The notes: generated from the sequence alone by a model not told the origin. DNA of 64,000 nucleotides from Streptomyces sp. NBC_00239 (GCF_036194065.1 NZ_CP108095.1:1674001-1738000), one strand, 5' to 3'; positions 35,564 through 47,405 are shown, counted from the first letter of the stretch. Translations and numbers: made by a program.

Positions 35564-36778
35564 TCACGGTGAGGCGGGGACCCGCCAGCTGCCGAGGCGC
35601 CGCTCCACGGTGACGAGGACCTGGTTGAACGCCACCCCGATGGCGGAGATCGTGACGATGCCCGCGTACATCTGCGGGATCGCGAAGTTGAACTGCGAGG
35701 CGTTGATCAGGTAGCCGAGGCCCGCCTTGGCACCGATCATCTCGGCGGCGACGAGGACCAGGATCGACACGGCGCCCGCGAGCCTGATGCCCGTGAAGAT
35801 CGCCGGGACGGAGGCGGGCAGGATCACCTTCTGGAACAGCCTGGGCGTCGACAGGTCCATGGAGCGGGCCAGCTTCACCAGCGTCGGGTCGGCGTTGCGC
35901 ACGGCGCTGATGGTGTTGAGCAGCACCGGCCACAGGCACGCGTACACGATGATCGAGACCTTGGACGTCTCGCCGATCCCGAGCAGCAGCGTGAAGACGG
36001 GCAGCAGGGCGAGGGCGGCGGTGTTGCGGAACACCTCCAGCAGCGGGCCGAGGAGATCGGCGACCGGCCGGTACCAGCCGATGAGCAGCCCCAGCGGGAT
36101 CGCGACGCCGACGGCGATCCCGAAGCCGCCGAAGGAGCGGACCAGGCTGGCCCGGGTGTGCTCCCCCAGCTGACCGTCACCGAGCAGCTCCCACCAGGCG
36201 CGGGCCACCTCGCTGAAGGGCGGCAGGAAGGTACGGTCCACCAGCCCGAGCCGCGGCGCGGCCTCCCAGACCAGGAGCAACGCGGCGACCGCGACCGACC
36301 GGAGCAGCACGGTCCCCACCCACCGCCCGACCCACCCGAACCCCAGGGCCACCGCCGACCGAGGCACAACACCAGGCACCTCCGGCCCCGCCGGCGCTTG
36401 AGCCGCGGGCCGGCCGACACCCACCCCTTCCTCGCCGGCACCCTGAGGTTCAACTCCCAGCCCCGCCGACGCTTGAGCCGCGGCCTCGGGCGACGCCCAT
36501 CCCAGCCCCGCCGGCGCCTGAGGCACAACGGCCTCACGGGCAACCCCCAGCCCCGCCGACGCTTGAGGCGCAGCCTCGGGCGACGCCCATCCCAGCCCCG
36601 CCGGCGTTTGAGGCGCGGGGTCTGGGGCGGAGCCCCAGAAGGACAACCCGGCTCCGCCGGGCACCGGGCTCCACCCGGACCCGCGCCTCACGCCCCGGCC
36701 AGGCCGGTAATTCCCCGCGCGCCCGCGCAGCTGAAGGCGGTCCCAGATGAGCCGATACGGCTGAACGCGGCCGTTCAT
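35564..36778 (-). CDS. ssuC: ABC transporter permease, SsuC-like, with repeat-filled N-terminus
   Basis: The frame from ATG 36778, which overlaps the ssuB stop as ATGA, encodes 404 residues. Only the last 265 or so match the BPD permease family: membrane segments from VGTVLLRSVAVAALLLVW onward and the EAA loop region AVRNADPTLVKLARSMDLSTPRL. Residues about 20-135 are Gly/Ala/Pro repeats (QAPAGLGWASPEAA) translated from the palindromic repeat. A GTG at 36367 or 36379 gives a normal-sized permease. Either the repeats inserted in frame behind the original start, or translation restarts. It imports sulfonate-type substrates with SsuA and SsuB. Confidence 0.85.
   Translation of the reverse strand: MNGRVQPYRLIWDRLQLRGRAGNYRPGRGVRRGSGWSPVPGGAGLSFWGSAPDPAPQTPAGLGWASPEAAPQASAGLGVAREAVVPQAPAGLGWASPEAAAQASAGLGVEPQGAGEEGVGVGRPAAQAPAGPEVPGVVPRSAVALGFGWVGRWVGTVLLRSVAVAALLLVWEAAPRLGLVDRTFLPPFSEVARAWWELLGDGQLGEHTRASLVRSFGGFGIAVGVAIPLGLLIGWYRPVADLLGPLLEVFRNTAALALLPVFTLLLGIGETSKVSIIVYACLWPVLLNTISAVRNADPTLVKLARSMDLSTPRLFQKVILPASVPAIFTGIRLAGAVSILVLVAAEMIGAKAGLGYLINASQFNFAIPQMYAGIVTISAIGVAFNQVLVTVERRLGSWRVPASP
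36375..36705. repeat. Palindromic repeat array inside the 5' part of ssuC
   Basis: Five or more units of CCAGCCCCGCCG(G/A)CGTTTGA or CGCTTGA type, in one orientation, end in the composite GCGGAGCC...GGCTCCGCCGGGCACC seen also at 28,200 and 49,790. The array lies between the ATGA start and the conserved permease segment and keeps the frame open. Confidence 0.8.
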
Positions 36779-37641
36779 GCGGTGACCTCTTCCTTTTCGA
36801 GCTGCCGGGCGCGAGCCACCTCGTCGTGCAGCAGCCCCCAGATCTCGCGCCGGTGACGGGCGAATTCCGGGCTGGACCGGACGTCCTCGGTACCGGCACC
36901 GGCACCGGCACCCGCACCCGTGCGGGACCCGAGTTCCACCGGTACGACCTCCTTGATGCGGCCGGGCCGCGACGTCATCACGGCCACCCGCTGCCCCAGA
37001 TACACGGCCTCCTCGATGCCGTGGGTGATGAACACGACCGTCTTGCCGGTCCGCTCCCAGATCCCCCGCAGCTCGTCCTGCAACGCTTCCCGCGTCTGCG
37101 CGTCGAGCGCCGCGAACGGTTCGTCCATCAGCAGGACGTCCGGGTCGTAGGCGAGGGCCCGCGCGATGGCGACGCGTTGACGCATGCCGCCCGACAGCTC
37201 GTGGGGGTGCCGGTCCTCGAATCCGGCGAGCCCCACGAGTTCCAGGAACTCCCGGGCCCTCGCGGCCCGTTGACGGCGCGGCACCCCGATCGCCTCCAGC
37301 CCGAACTCGACGTTCCCCTGGGCGGTCCGCCAGGGCAGCAGCGCGTACTGCTGGAAGACGATGCCGCGGTCCAGCCCCGGCCCCTTGACGGGCCGGCCGT
37401 CCAGGAGGATCCGGCCGGAGGTGGCCGGGGTGAGGCCGCCGAGCAGGTCCAACAGGGTGGACTTGCCGCAGCCGCTCGGACCCACGACCACGAGGAACTC
37501 GCCCGCCTCGATCTCCAGGTCGACCCCGTCGAGTGCGGTGAACTCGCCGGGCCGCCGGCGGCCCGAGCCGAAGCCGGAGGTCCGGCCGGACGCCTTGACC
37601 GGGAAGGTCTTCCCGACCCGCTCGAACACGATCTTCGACAT
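36775..37641 (-). CDS. ssuB: ABC transporter ATP-binding protein, SsuB-like
   Basis: This 288-residue protein starts at ATG five bases after the ssuA stop. ABC ATPase motifs are complete: Walker A GPSGCGKSTL (about residues 50-59), Q-loop VFQQYALLPW, signature LSGGMRQRVAIARAL, Walker B VLLMDEPFAALD and H-loop FITHGIEEAV. The sequence belongs to the nitrate/sulfonate/taurine importer class. A Gly-Ala run near residues 250-257 comes from a hexanucleotide repeat. It energises uptake with the SsuC-like permease and SsuA-like binding protein. Confidence 0.92.
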   Translation of the reverse strand: MSKIVFERVGKTFPVKASGRTSGFGSGRRRPGEFTALDGVDLEIEAGEFLVVVGPSGCGKSTLLDLLGGLTPATSGRILLDGRPVKGPGLDRGIVFQQYALLPWRTAQGNVEFGLEAIGVPRRQRAARAREFLELVGLAGFEDRHPHELSGGMRQRVAIARALAYDPDVLLMDEPFAALDAQTREALQDELRGIWERTGKTVVFITHGIEEAVYLGQRVAVMTSRPGRIKEVVPVELGSRTGAGAGAGAGTEDVRSSPEFARHRREIWGLLHDEVARARQLEKEEVTA

Positions 37642-37646
37642 GTCGC

Positions 37647-38696
37647 TCAGCCCCCGGCCTTCGCGCCGAGGCCGTTGTACGCGTTGGTGTACAGGTCTGC
37701 CGCCTTGATGCGGCCCTTCGGGATGTCCCCGCGCTCGGCGAGCCAGTCGATCCACAGCTGGAACTCGCGGTCGCCGATGCGGCCCCCCGTCTCGGCGACT
37801 CCGTACGAGCGCCAGTACTTGAGGACGGAGCCGTCCTCGTTGCGGCCGCGCTTGCGGATGATGTCGGCCATCCGGGCGATGACCTGTTCGCGCGGGGTGG
37901 TCCGCGACCATTCGATGGCCTTCGCCACTCCGGTGACGAACGTCCGCGCGGTGTCCGGGTTCTGCTTCAGGAACCGGTCGGTCATCACGTACGTACCGGC
38001 GCTGAACCGGCCGAGCAACTGGTAGTCGCTGAACAGGGGCCGGATCCCGCCGGCGGCGAGGGCCTTCTCTCGGAGCACCCCGCCGAGCACGCCGACCTCG
38101 ATCTGCCGCTGCCGCAGGGTCTGTTCGGTGTTGACGGGCGGCACGACCAGCGCTTCCACGCGGTCGGCCTCGGAGGCCGAGAGGCCGGCGCGCTTGAGGT
38201 AGATGTCGAGCATGGCCTCGGCGTGGGCGCCGAGGGTGTTCATGCCGACCTTCTTGCCGGCCAGGTCCCCGGCCCCTCGCAGCGGGCTGTCGGCGCGCAC
38301 GTAGTAGCCGCTGTACGTGTCCTTGTCGACGCCGTAGTAGCTGATGACCGCCTTGATCGGGGCCTTGCCCGCGGCGAGTTTGACCACCGCGCCGTTGAAG
38401 GCGCCGCCGAAGTCGGTCTGGCCGGTGGCGGCGGACTGGATGTCCTGCGGGCCGCTGATGGTGTTGCCGACCCACTCCAGCTTCACGTCGCCGAAGTAGC
38501 CGAGGTCTTCGGCGAGTTCGGGCAGGGTGACCTGCCCGACGGAGCCCTGGTAGCGGAGCTTCTTGGTCTGTGCAGCCCCGCGGGAGCCGCCCGTGGCGGT
38601 GGCCCGGCCGCAGCCCACCGCGGCCGCCGAGAGGCCGAGGACGGTGAGGAAGGCGCGCCGGGAGGCCGGCGTCGGGACGGTTACGGTCGTGCGCAT
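37647..38696 (-). CDS. ssuA: ABC substrate-binding lipoprotein, SsuA-like
   Basis: This 349-residue protein starts at ATG. A twin-arginine motif SRRAFLTVLG (about residues 12-21) and lipobox AAVGC (about 25-29) predict Tat export and lipid anchoring outside the membrane. The mature part is a type II periplasmic-binding fold of the NMT1/SsuA class (LRYQGSVGQVTLPELAEDLGYF; AGDLAGKKVGMNTLGAHAEAML). It captures aliphatic sulfonates or related sulfur compounds for the SsuBC transporter. Exact substrate is inferred from the neighbouring SsuE, dioxygenase and flavin monooxygenase genes. Confidence 0.9.
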   Translation of the reverse strand: MRTTVTVPTPASRRAFLTVLGLSAAAVGCGRATATGGSRGAAQTKKLRYQGSVGQVTLPELAEDLGYFGDVKLEWVGNTISGPQDIQSAATGQTDFGGAFNGAVVKLAAGKAPIKAVISYYGVDKDTYSGYYVRADSPLRGAGDLAGKKVGMNTLGAHAEAMLDIYLKRAGLSASEADRVEALVVPPVNTEQTLRQRQIEVGVLGGVLREKALAAGGIRPLFSDYQLLGRFSAGTYVMTDRFLKQNPDTARTFVTGVAKAIEWSRTTPREQVIARMADIIRKRGRNEDGSVLKYWRSYGVAETGGRIGDREFQLWIDWLAERGDIPKGRIKAADLYTNAYNGLGAKAGG

Positions 38697-38783
38697 GACG
38701 GGTCCTTGTCGGGTCGGGCGGGATGGCGCCGGGGGACGGTCTGAAAAGTGCGGATCGAGGGGTGGGCGCGGGGCCCGGCAAGC

Positions 38784-38850
38784 CGGGGCTCGTACGGCTG
38801 CTACTCGTACGGCCGGGGCTCGTACGGGCGGGGCTCGTACGGGCGGGGCT
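38784..38850. repeat. Tandem repeat GGGGCTCGTACGG
   Basis: About four imperfect 15-base units GGGGCTCGTACGGGC lie directly after the ssuE stop, between ssuE and ssuA. There is no coding frame in the gap. Confidence 0.6.
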
Positions 38851-39413
38851 CAGGGCGTCGGACTGAGCGCGTATTCCAGGGCGGCGCCCACGCGCAGCGC
38901 TTCGCTGAACTCGGCCACCGCCTGCGCGACTTCACTGAGGGCGGACGGTTCGAGGACGGCCCCCGAGGGACCCCGGCCGATCGCCGAGTCGAGGACGAAG
39001 CGGCCGGCGACGACGTGCCGCGCTCCCAGCGCGGACAGCACCGGGCGCAGGGCGTAGTCGATCGACAGGACGTGCGCGAGGCTGCCGCCGGTGACGAGCG
39101 GCAGCACGGTCTTGCCGGCCAGTCCGCTCTGCGGGAGCAGGTCGAGGAAGGACTTCAACAGGCCGGTGTACGAGGCCTTGTACACCGGGGTCGCGATCAC
39201 GATGCCGTCGGCGCGGGCGACCGCGGCGAGCGCGCCGCGCAGTTCGGGCTGCCCGGTGCGGGCAGCGAGCAGGTCGGCGGCCGGGAGGTCCCGCACGGCG
39301 AGGTGACCGGTGTCGAAGCCGGCCCCGGCGAGGCGGTCGAGCACGTGGTCCACGAGGAGGGCGGTCCGGGAGACCGCGGAGGGGCTGCCGGAGACGGCGA
39401 GGAGGCGGGACAC
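38850..39413 (-). CDS. ssuE: NAD(P)H-dependent FMN reductase, SsuE family
   Basis: This 187-residue protein starts at GTG, five bases after AAGGAG. The flavodoxin-like fold shows VSGSPSAVSRTALLVDHV (phosphate loop, about residues 7-24), IATPVYKASYTGLLKSFLDLLP (about 72-93) and LVTGGSLAHVLSIDYALRPVL, all diagnostic of SsuE. It supplies reduced FMN to a flavin monooxygenase, here most likely the LLM enzyme encoded at the end of the cluster. The gene lies between the dioxygenase and the transporter, on the same strand. Confidence 0.92.
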   Translation of the reverse strand: MSRLLAVSGSPSAVSRTALLVDHVLDRLAGAGFDTGHLAVRDLPAADLLAARTGQPELRGALAAVARADGIVIATPVYKASYTGLLKSFLDLLPQSGLAGKTVLPLVTGGSLAHVLSIDYALRPVLSALGARHVVAGRFVLDSAIGRGPSGAVLEPSALSEVAQAVAEFSEALRVGAALEYALSPTP

Positions 39414-39499
39414 GGAACTCCTTGGGCAGATAAGGGAGATGAGGGCTGTCCGGGTGGACGGCGCCGGCGGGTGGGGGCGCGCCGGCGCCGTCCGCCGCG

Positions 39500-40504
39500 T
39501 CACACGGCGTCGGCGACCCCGCGCTGCCGGTCGCCCGAGGCGCCGGAGGGGATCCCGAACGCGGGCGCGGGTACCGCCTCCGGCTTCAGGAGCACCGAGC
39601 CGCGCCCGTCCGGCCCGACGGGGACGTCCCCGTCGACGGTGACCCGGCGCAGGGTGCGCTGGTGGTCGCCGGAGTCGTCCACGCCGTAGTGCTGGGTGGC
39701 CCGGTTGTCCCAGATCGCGACGTCGCCGGCGCGCCACTGCCAGCGGACGGTGTTCTCGGGCAGCTCGATGTGGGACTGCAGGAGGTCCACGACCGCCCGC
39801 GAGTCCCGCCCGGTCAGTCCCTTGACGCGCTGGACGAAGTTGCCGAGCAGCAGGGCGTGTTCGCCGGTTTCGGGGTGGACGCGGACCACCGGGTGCTCGG
39901 TCAGGAAGGCGGTCGAGGTGAACACCTCGCGGTACTGGGCGAGCGCCTCGGGGAGCGCGTCGGGGCGCAGCGCGGCGTAGTCGTACTCGTTCGAGTGGAC
40001 GGCCCGCAGGCTCGCCGCGAGGACCCGGAGCGGCTCGGGGAGGTTCTCGTAGGCGGCGACCGTGTTGGCCCACAGGGTGTCGCCGCCGTACGGGGGGATG
40101 CTCACGGCGCGCAGGATGGAGAAGGCGGGGTAGGCGGGGACGAACGTGACGTCGGTGTGCCACTGGTTGGCGCGGCCGCCGTGCTCGGAGTCGATGCCGA
40201 GGGCGTAACGCCCGTCCGCGGACGGCACGGTGGGGTGCGCCACCGGCTCGCCGAGCAGCCGGGCGAAGCCCTCGTGGCCGTCTTCGTCGAGGTGGTGCTG
40301 GTCCCGGAAGAAGACGACCTTGTGCCGGAGCAGTGCGGCGCGCACCGCGGCGACGACGGACTCGTCGAGGTCGGGACCGAGCACGACCCCCTCGATCAGG
40401 GCGCCGATGCGCCCGCCGGTCCGGGTGACGACGGGGACCGCGGGCCCGTCGGCGCGGCCGGTGTGCGTGCCGGGTGCGGTGTGGGCGTGGGTGGTGGTGG
40501 TCAT
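39500..40504 (-). CDS. TauD/TfdA-type alpha-ketoglutarate dioxygenase
   Basis: This 334-residue protein starts at ATG ([12 protein letters not shown]). The non-haem iron facial triad is visible: His and Asp in NQWHTDVTF (about residue 115) and the distal His in [11 protein letters not shown] (about 272). The 2-oxoglutarate-binding Arg lies in QRTLRRVTV. Length and segments such as [21 protein letters not shown] resemble sulfate-ester/taurine dioxygenases (AtsK, TauD). It would release sulfite or sulfate from organosulfur compounds. It is the first gene of the sulfur cluster and follows a repeat-rich promoter region. Confidence 0.9.
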   Translation of the reverse strand: MTTTTHAHTAPGTHTGRADGPAVPVVTRTGGRIGALIEGVVLGPDLDESVVAAVRAALLRHKVVFFRDQHHLDEDGHEGFARLLGEPVAHPTVPSADGRYALGIDSEHGGRANQWHTDVTFVPAYPAFSILRAVSIPPYGGDTLWANTVAAYENLPEPLRVLAASLRAVHSNEYDYAALRPDALPEALAQYREVFTSTAFLTEHPVVRVHPETGEHALLLGNFVQRVKGLTGRDSRAVVDLLQSHIELPENTVRWQWRAGDVAIWDNRATQHYGVDDSGDHQRTLRRVTVDGDVPVGPDGRGSVLLKPEAVPAPAFGIPSGASGDRQRGVADAV

Positions 40505-41614
40505 GACGGTCCTCTCGGGGTGGGTGGGTACGGCGGGGCGGTGGTGCGGGATGCGTCGGAGGGTGTGCCGGAAGGACCGTCCGGGCAGGCGGGGTCGCCG
40601 CCGCCGGTCGGACGGGGTCCTGGACGCGGACGGGATCGGTGAGTCAGGTGACTCGGGTGAGTCAACGGGCCCGGACGACGGAGGAGAGGGGTACGAGTAC
40701 GGGATACGGAGTCCGGGCTGCCCGGGGATCGGATGGCGAGGGCCGAACGGCACGGCGGCACGGCGACGGTCACGTCCGGCGGACGCGGACACGCTCCCGG
40801 TACAGCCCGTGCATTCCTGGAGCCACTGCATCCGTGGAGCCCGTGCATCCGCACGGACGTGCCGTGCGGCCGGCGCGGCAGGACGTCACCGCTCGCGCAG
40901 GTCCCCAAGGGTGGGGAAGGCCTACGGCACGTGCCGTACGGGCGCCGTGCGCCGGGGCGGGGCGGGCCGGACCGGCGTCAGATGCGGCCGGGGGCCCGAC
41001 AGCGGCCCGGACACCCGGCCGGGGGACAGAGGCGGGTGTGGAGCCGCGGGGCGGGGAAGTGCGTCGCGGTCATGGGCCGGAGCGTGTCAGCGCTCCCGGC
41101 ACCGGTCAAGGCCGTCACCGGGCCCGCAACATTCTCCCCACCTGGCTGGATCAGTGCCTGCGGGGCAACGCCGGACACCTGCCCGAAGCCCTCTCCGCAA
41201 GGCCTCTGACCTGCTCGTTCCCGCCGGTCGCCACGTCTCCGACCACAAGATCGCGGCCCGCCCGGAACCGGTTCAGGCCACCGTCTCGATTTCACCGCCC
41301 CGCAACACCACTGCCACGCCCGCGGCGAAACGGACCCCCGCGCCCCCACACGAAGGGAGCTCCGGAAGGGCACACGGAAGGGAATCCGGCGGAAGCGGAA
41401 GCGGCCGCCCGACCCGTCCGGGGGAACGCGGGGAGCGCGGGGCACCCGCCGCGGCACGCCCCGGCCCGAGCGCCGGCCGACCTTACCGGCGGTACCCCCA
41501 GCCACTCGCCGCACCGGCCGCTGCGCCGTGCTCCACCGCGGAGGAAACGGAGAGGTCAAGGTCACACCGTTACGCTCTGCTGCCTCTCTAGTGCGCTGCC
41601 CTACAGTCTGAGCC
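40505..41614. other. Gene-free divergent region, sulfur cluster versus mutAB
   Basis: About 1.1 kb between divergent operons has no gene I can support; all open frames are Arg/Pro/Ala-rich with no recognisable domain. It contains a cluster of GAGTCA repeats at 40,638-40,665 upstream of the dioxygenase. I looked for a cobalamin riboswitch before mutA and saw no B12-box-like conserved core. The mutA start has no obvious Shine-Dalgarno sequence (tacagtctgagccATG). Confidence 0.5.
40638..40665 (-). promoter_or_regulatory. GAGTCA repeat cluster, candidate operator/-35 of the sulfur cluster
   Basis: GGTGAGTCA occurs at 40638 and 40656, 18 bases apart, and between them GAGTCAGGTGACTC is a perfect inverted repeat. 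On the minus strand the second copy reads GTTGACTCACC, so a TTGACT -35-like box overlaps it, about 160 bases before the dioxygenase ATG. Such an arrangement suits a dimeric regulator of sulfur starvation; the regulator is unknown. Confidence 0.45.
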
Positions 41615-43467
41615 ATGACGGTCCTGCCTGACGACGGGCTTTCGCTGGCCGCCGAGTTCCCTGATGCGACGCATGAGCAGTGGCAGCGCCTGGTGGAAGG
41701 CGTACTGCGAAAAGCGGGCAAGGAGGTCTCCGGCGAAGCCGCCGAGAACGCCTTGTCCACGACGCTCGAGGACGGGCTCAGCACCCGGCCCCTGTACACC
41801 GCGCGGAATTCCGCGCCCGATGCCGGCTACCCCGGTTTCGCCCCGTTCGTACGGGGCGGACGAGCGGAGGGCGGCGCCACGACCGGCTGGGACGTGCGCC
41901 AGCGGCTCGCCGGCACCGACCCCGCCCGCCTCAACGAAGCGGCCCTGGCCGACCTGGAGAACGGTGTCACCTCGCTGTGGCTGACCGTGGGCCGGGGCGG
42001 CGTACCCGTGTCCGGGCTCGCCCGGGTCCTGGACGGGGTCTACCTCGACCTGGCCCCGGTGGTCCTCGACGCGGGCGCCGACACGGCCGCCGCGGCACGG
42101 GAGTTGCTGCGGCTGTACGAGGAGCGCGGGGTGGTCCGGGAGGACGCGCGTGCCGTGCTCGGCGCCGACCCGCTCGGCCATGAGGCGCGTACCGGCGAGG
42201 CCCTCGACTTCGCGGATGCGATCGCTCTCGCGCACGAGTGCGCACGCGACTGGCCCGGCATCCGCGCGCTCACCGTGGACGCGCTGCCCTACCACGAGGC
42301 GGGCGGTTCGGCCGGCGAGGAGCTGGGTCTCGCACTGGCCACCGCGGTGGCCTACCTGCGGGCGCTGACCGGCGCCGGCCTGAGCGTCGAAGAGGCCTGC
42401 GGGCAACTGGAGTTCCGCTTCGCGGCGAGCGCCGACCAGTTCCTGACCATCGCCAAGCTGCGCGCCGCGCGCCGGCTGTGGGCCCGGGTGGCCGAGGCCT
42501 GCGGGGCCCCCGACGCCGGTGCCCAGCGCCAGCACGTGGTGACCTCGCCGGTGATGATGACCCGCCGTGACCCGTGGGTGAACATGCTGCGGACCACCGT
42601 GGCCACCCTCGCCGCGGGCGTCGGCGGCGCCGACTCCGTCACCGTGCTCCCCTTCGACCACGAACTGGGCCTGCCCGACGCGTTCGCGCGCCGCATCGCC
42701 CGCAACACCTCCACCATCCTGCTGGAGGAGTCCCACCTCGCCCGGGTGATCGACCCGGCCGGCGGCTCCTGGTACGTGGAACAGCTCGCCGACGAACTCG
42801 CCCACGCCGCCTGGGAGTTCTTCCAGGAGATCGAGCGGGCGGGCGGCCTGGCCGCGGCGCTGCGCTCCGGCCTCGTCGGCGACCGGCTCGCGGCCACCTG
42901 GGCCGCGCGCGCCAAGAAGCTCGCCAAGCGGCGCGAACCGATCACCGGCGTCAGCGAGTTCCCGCACCTGGCGGAGAAGCCGGTGGAGCGCGAGCCCGCC
43001 CCCGCCCCGCCCTCCGGCGGGCTGCCGAGGGTGCGCCGGGACGAGGCGTACGAGGCGCTGCGCGCCCGTTCGGACGCGCACCTCGCGGCCACCGGCACCC
43101 GGCCGAGGATCTTCCTCGCCGCGCTGGGTCCGGCCGCCGCGCACACCGCCCGGGCCACCTTCGCCTCCAACCTCTTCCAGGCGGGCGGCGTCGAGCCGGT
43201 GCACGACCCGGTGTCGGTGGACGCCTCCACCGCGGCCGCCGCCTTCACGGCGAGCGGCGCGTCGATGGCCTGCCTGGTGTCCGGCGACGCGCAGTACGAG
43301 GAGCAGGGCGACGCGGTCGCCGGCGCCCTGCGTGCCGCGGGCGCGGACACCGTGTTCCTCGCGGGGAAGCCGGGCACGTGCGCGGACGCGGTGGACGACT
43401 ACGTCTTCGCGGGCTGCGACGCCGTCGCCGTGCTGTCCTCCGTTCTCGATCGCATGGGAGTGGCGTG

Positions 43468-43468
<1 letters not shown>
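41615..43468 (+). CDS. mutA: Methylmalonyl-CoA mutase small (beta) subunit
   Basis: This 617-residue protein starts at ATG. It has the mutase TIM-barrel pattern ([57 protein letters not shown]), but its C-terminal B12-like domain lacks the DxHxxG cobalamin-binding motif, as expected for the non-catalytic subunit. With MutB it forms the heterodimer that interconverts methylmalonyl-CoA and succinyl-CoA, a key source of extender units for polyketides in Streptomyces. Its stop overlaps the mutB ATG (TGATG), ensuring coupled translation. Confidence 0.95.
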
Positions 43469-45672
<2,204 letters not shown>

Positions 45673-45691
45673 GCGGGGGGCGGCACCGGGC

Positions 45692-46684
45692 ATGCCACCG
45701 AGGATCGACATCGACGCCTACGTGAAGGGGGTGCTCGACGGGAAGCGGGCGCACATCGCGCGCGCCATCACCCTCGTCGAGTCCACCCGCCCCGACCACC
45801 GGGTGCTCGCGCAACGGCTGTTGACGGAGCTGCTCCCGCACTCCGGCACGGCCCGCCGGATCGGCATCAGCGGCGTCCCCGGGGTGGGCAAGTCCACCTT
45901 CATCGACGCGTTCGGCACGCTGCTGACCGGGCTCGGCCACCGGGTGGCGGTGCTCGCCGTCGACCCGTCGTCGACCCGCACCGGCGGCTCGATCCTGGGT
46001 GACAAGACCCGCATGGAGCGCCTGTCGGTGGACCCGGCGGCCTTCGTGCGGCCCTCGCCGTCCGCGGGCACGCTGGGCGGCGTCGCCAAGGCCACCCGCG
46101 AGTCGATGGTGGTCATGGAGGCCGCCGGGTACGACGTCGTCCTGGTGGAGACGGTCGGCGTCGGCCAGTCCGAGACCACGGTCGCGGGCATGGTCGACTC
46201 CTTCCTGCTGCTCACCCTGGCCCGTACGGGCGACCAGTTGCAGGGCATCAAGAAGGGCGTGCTGGAACTCGCCGACGTCCTCGCCGTTAACAAGGCGGAC
46301 GGCCCGCACGAGCGGGAGGCCCGTACGGCGGCCCGCGAACTCTCGGGCGCACTGCGGCTGATGCACCCGGCGGACGCCTCGTGGACCCCTCCGGTGCTGA
46401 CGTGCAGCGCCCGCGAGTCCGTCGGCCTCGACGTGGTCTGGGAGCGGCTGGAGCAGCACCGCGCGGTGCTGGACTCGACGGGGCGGCTCGCCGCCAAGCG
46501 GCGCGACCAGCAGATCGAGTGGACCTGGTCGATGGTCCGCGACGAGCTCCTGGAGCGGCTGCGCTCCGACCCGGCGGTGCGCGCGGTCGCCCCCGACCTC
46601 GAACAGCGCGTCCGGGACGGCGAACTGACGGCCACTCTGGCCGCCGAACAGATCCTGACGGCGTTCCGCGACAGCGGGAGCTGA
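45692..46684 (+). CDS. meaB: MeaB, G-protein chaperone of methylmalonyl-CoA mutase
   Basis: This 330-residue protein starts at ATG. GTPase motifs are [10 protein letters not shown] (P-loop, about residues 63-72), the base-contacting VNKAD near 198, and the family-specific [18 protein letters not shown] near 92. Helical N- and C-terminal extensions mediate dimerisation. MeaB loads, protects and reactivates the adenosylcobalamin of MutB; its position directly behind mutB is conserved in actinobacteria. A strong hairpin follows the gene. Confidence 0.95.
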   Translation: MPPRIDIDAYVKGVLDGKRAHIARAITLVESTRPDHRVLAQRLLTELLPHSGTARRIGISGVPGVGKSTFIDAFGTLLTGLGHRVAVLAVDPSSTRTGGSILGDKTRMERLSVDPAAFVRPSPSAGTLGGVAKATRESMVVMEAAGYDVVLVETVGVGQSETTVAGMVDSFLLLTLARTGDQLQGIKKGVLELADVLAVNKADGPHEREARTAARELSGALRLMHPADASWTPPVLTCSARESVGLDVVWERLEQHRAVLDSTGRLAAKRRDQQIEWTWSMVRDELLERLRSDPAVRAVAPDLEQRVRDGELTATLAAEQILTAFRDSGS

Positions 46685-46755
46685 CGCGCCCGTTTGCCGT
46701 GCCGCCCGGCGTACTTCCTGCCGCCGCCTGCCTTGCTGCCTGCCGCTGCTGCCTG

Positions 46756-46798
46756 CCGCTGCTGCCTGCCGTGCCCGCCGCGCGGCAGGCAGCAGCGG
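46756..46798 (+). terminator. Hairpin after mutA-mutB-meaB
   Basis: A 16-base-pair perfect stem (CCGCTGCTGCCTGCCG and complement) with an 11-base loop follows meaB. The upstream arm is part of a short tandem repeat of GCTGCTGCCTGCC, giving alternative registers. Confidence 0.7.
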
Positions 46799-46862
46799 CT
46801 CGCGGCCGGAACGGCCCGCCGGCTACCGGTCTTTGTCAGACCCGTGTGCCACGCTCTGCGCC

Positions 46863-47405
46863 ATGAACAAGGAACAGTTCTGGAAGCTGATCGAAGAGGC
46901 GCGCGCCCAGGAGCCGGACGGCGCCGCCGGCGAGGCGATAGCCGGGCGCGCGTCGGCGCTGCTCGCCGTACTGCCGGTGGCCGAGATGAAGGCCGCCCAG
47001 CAGACCCTGTGGGACCTGCTCGCCGACTCGTACCGCAGCCCGCTGTGGGCCGCCGCGTACCTGATCAACGGCGGCTGCTCGGACGACGGCTTCGACTACT
47101 TCCGCGGCTGGCTGATCCTCCAGGGCCAGGAGGTGTTCGACCGGGTGCTCGCCGACCCGGACGCGCTCGCCGCGCTGCCGGAGGTCCGCGGCGCGGCCCG
47201 CGCCGGCGAGGAGCTGGAGTGCGAGCAGGCCCTGGCCCTGGTCTGGCACGCCCACCGGGCCCGGACCGGCACCGACCTGCCGGCCGGCACGTGCACGATC
47301 CGGTACCCCGCGCTCGATCCGGCCTGGGACTTCGACTTCGACGACACGGCGGAGCTGGCCCGGCGCCTGCCCGCCCTGTCGGCGCTGTACGCGGTCCCTG
47401 CCTGA
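46863..47405 (+). CDS. DUF4240 family protein
   Basis: This 180-residue protein starts at ATG (MNKEQFWKLIEEAR), the characteristic opening of DUF4240. The conserved WDLLADSYRSPLWAAAYLINGGCSDDGFDYFRGWLI segment (split by the family's typical Asp-Asp-Gly-Phe motif) lies at about residues 53-88, and CEQALALVWHAH is near 125. The family is soluble, mostly helical and of unknown function; members are frequent in Streptomyces. It lies downstream of the mut terminator and is probably transcribed separately. Confidence 0.85.
   Translation: MNKEQFWKLIEEARAQEPDGAAGEAIAGRASALLAVLPVAEMKAAQQTLWDLLADSYRSPLWAAAYLINGGCSDDGFDYFRGWLILQGQEVFDRVLADPDALAALPEVRGAARAGEELECEQALALVWHAHRARTGTDLPAGTCTIRYPALDPAWDFDFDDTAELARRLPALSALYAVPA

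Noticed and set aside
41500..41614. Possible cobalamin riboswitch before mutA
   Set aside because: I looked for the conserved B12-box core and paired elements and saw none; the leader is also short.
40978..41799. Minus-strand frame crossing the mutA start and the 40.5-41.6 kb gap
   Set aside because: No family resemblance, and it overlaps the well-supported mutA N-terminus; left as non-coding.
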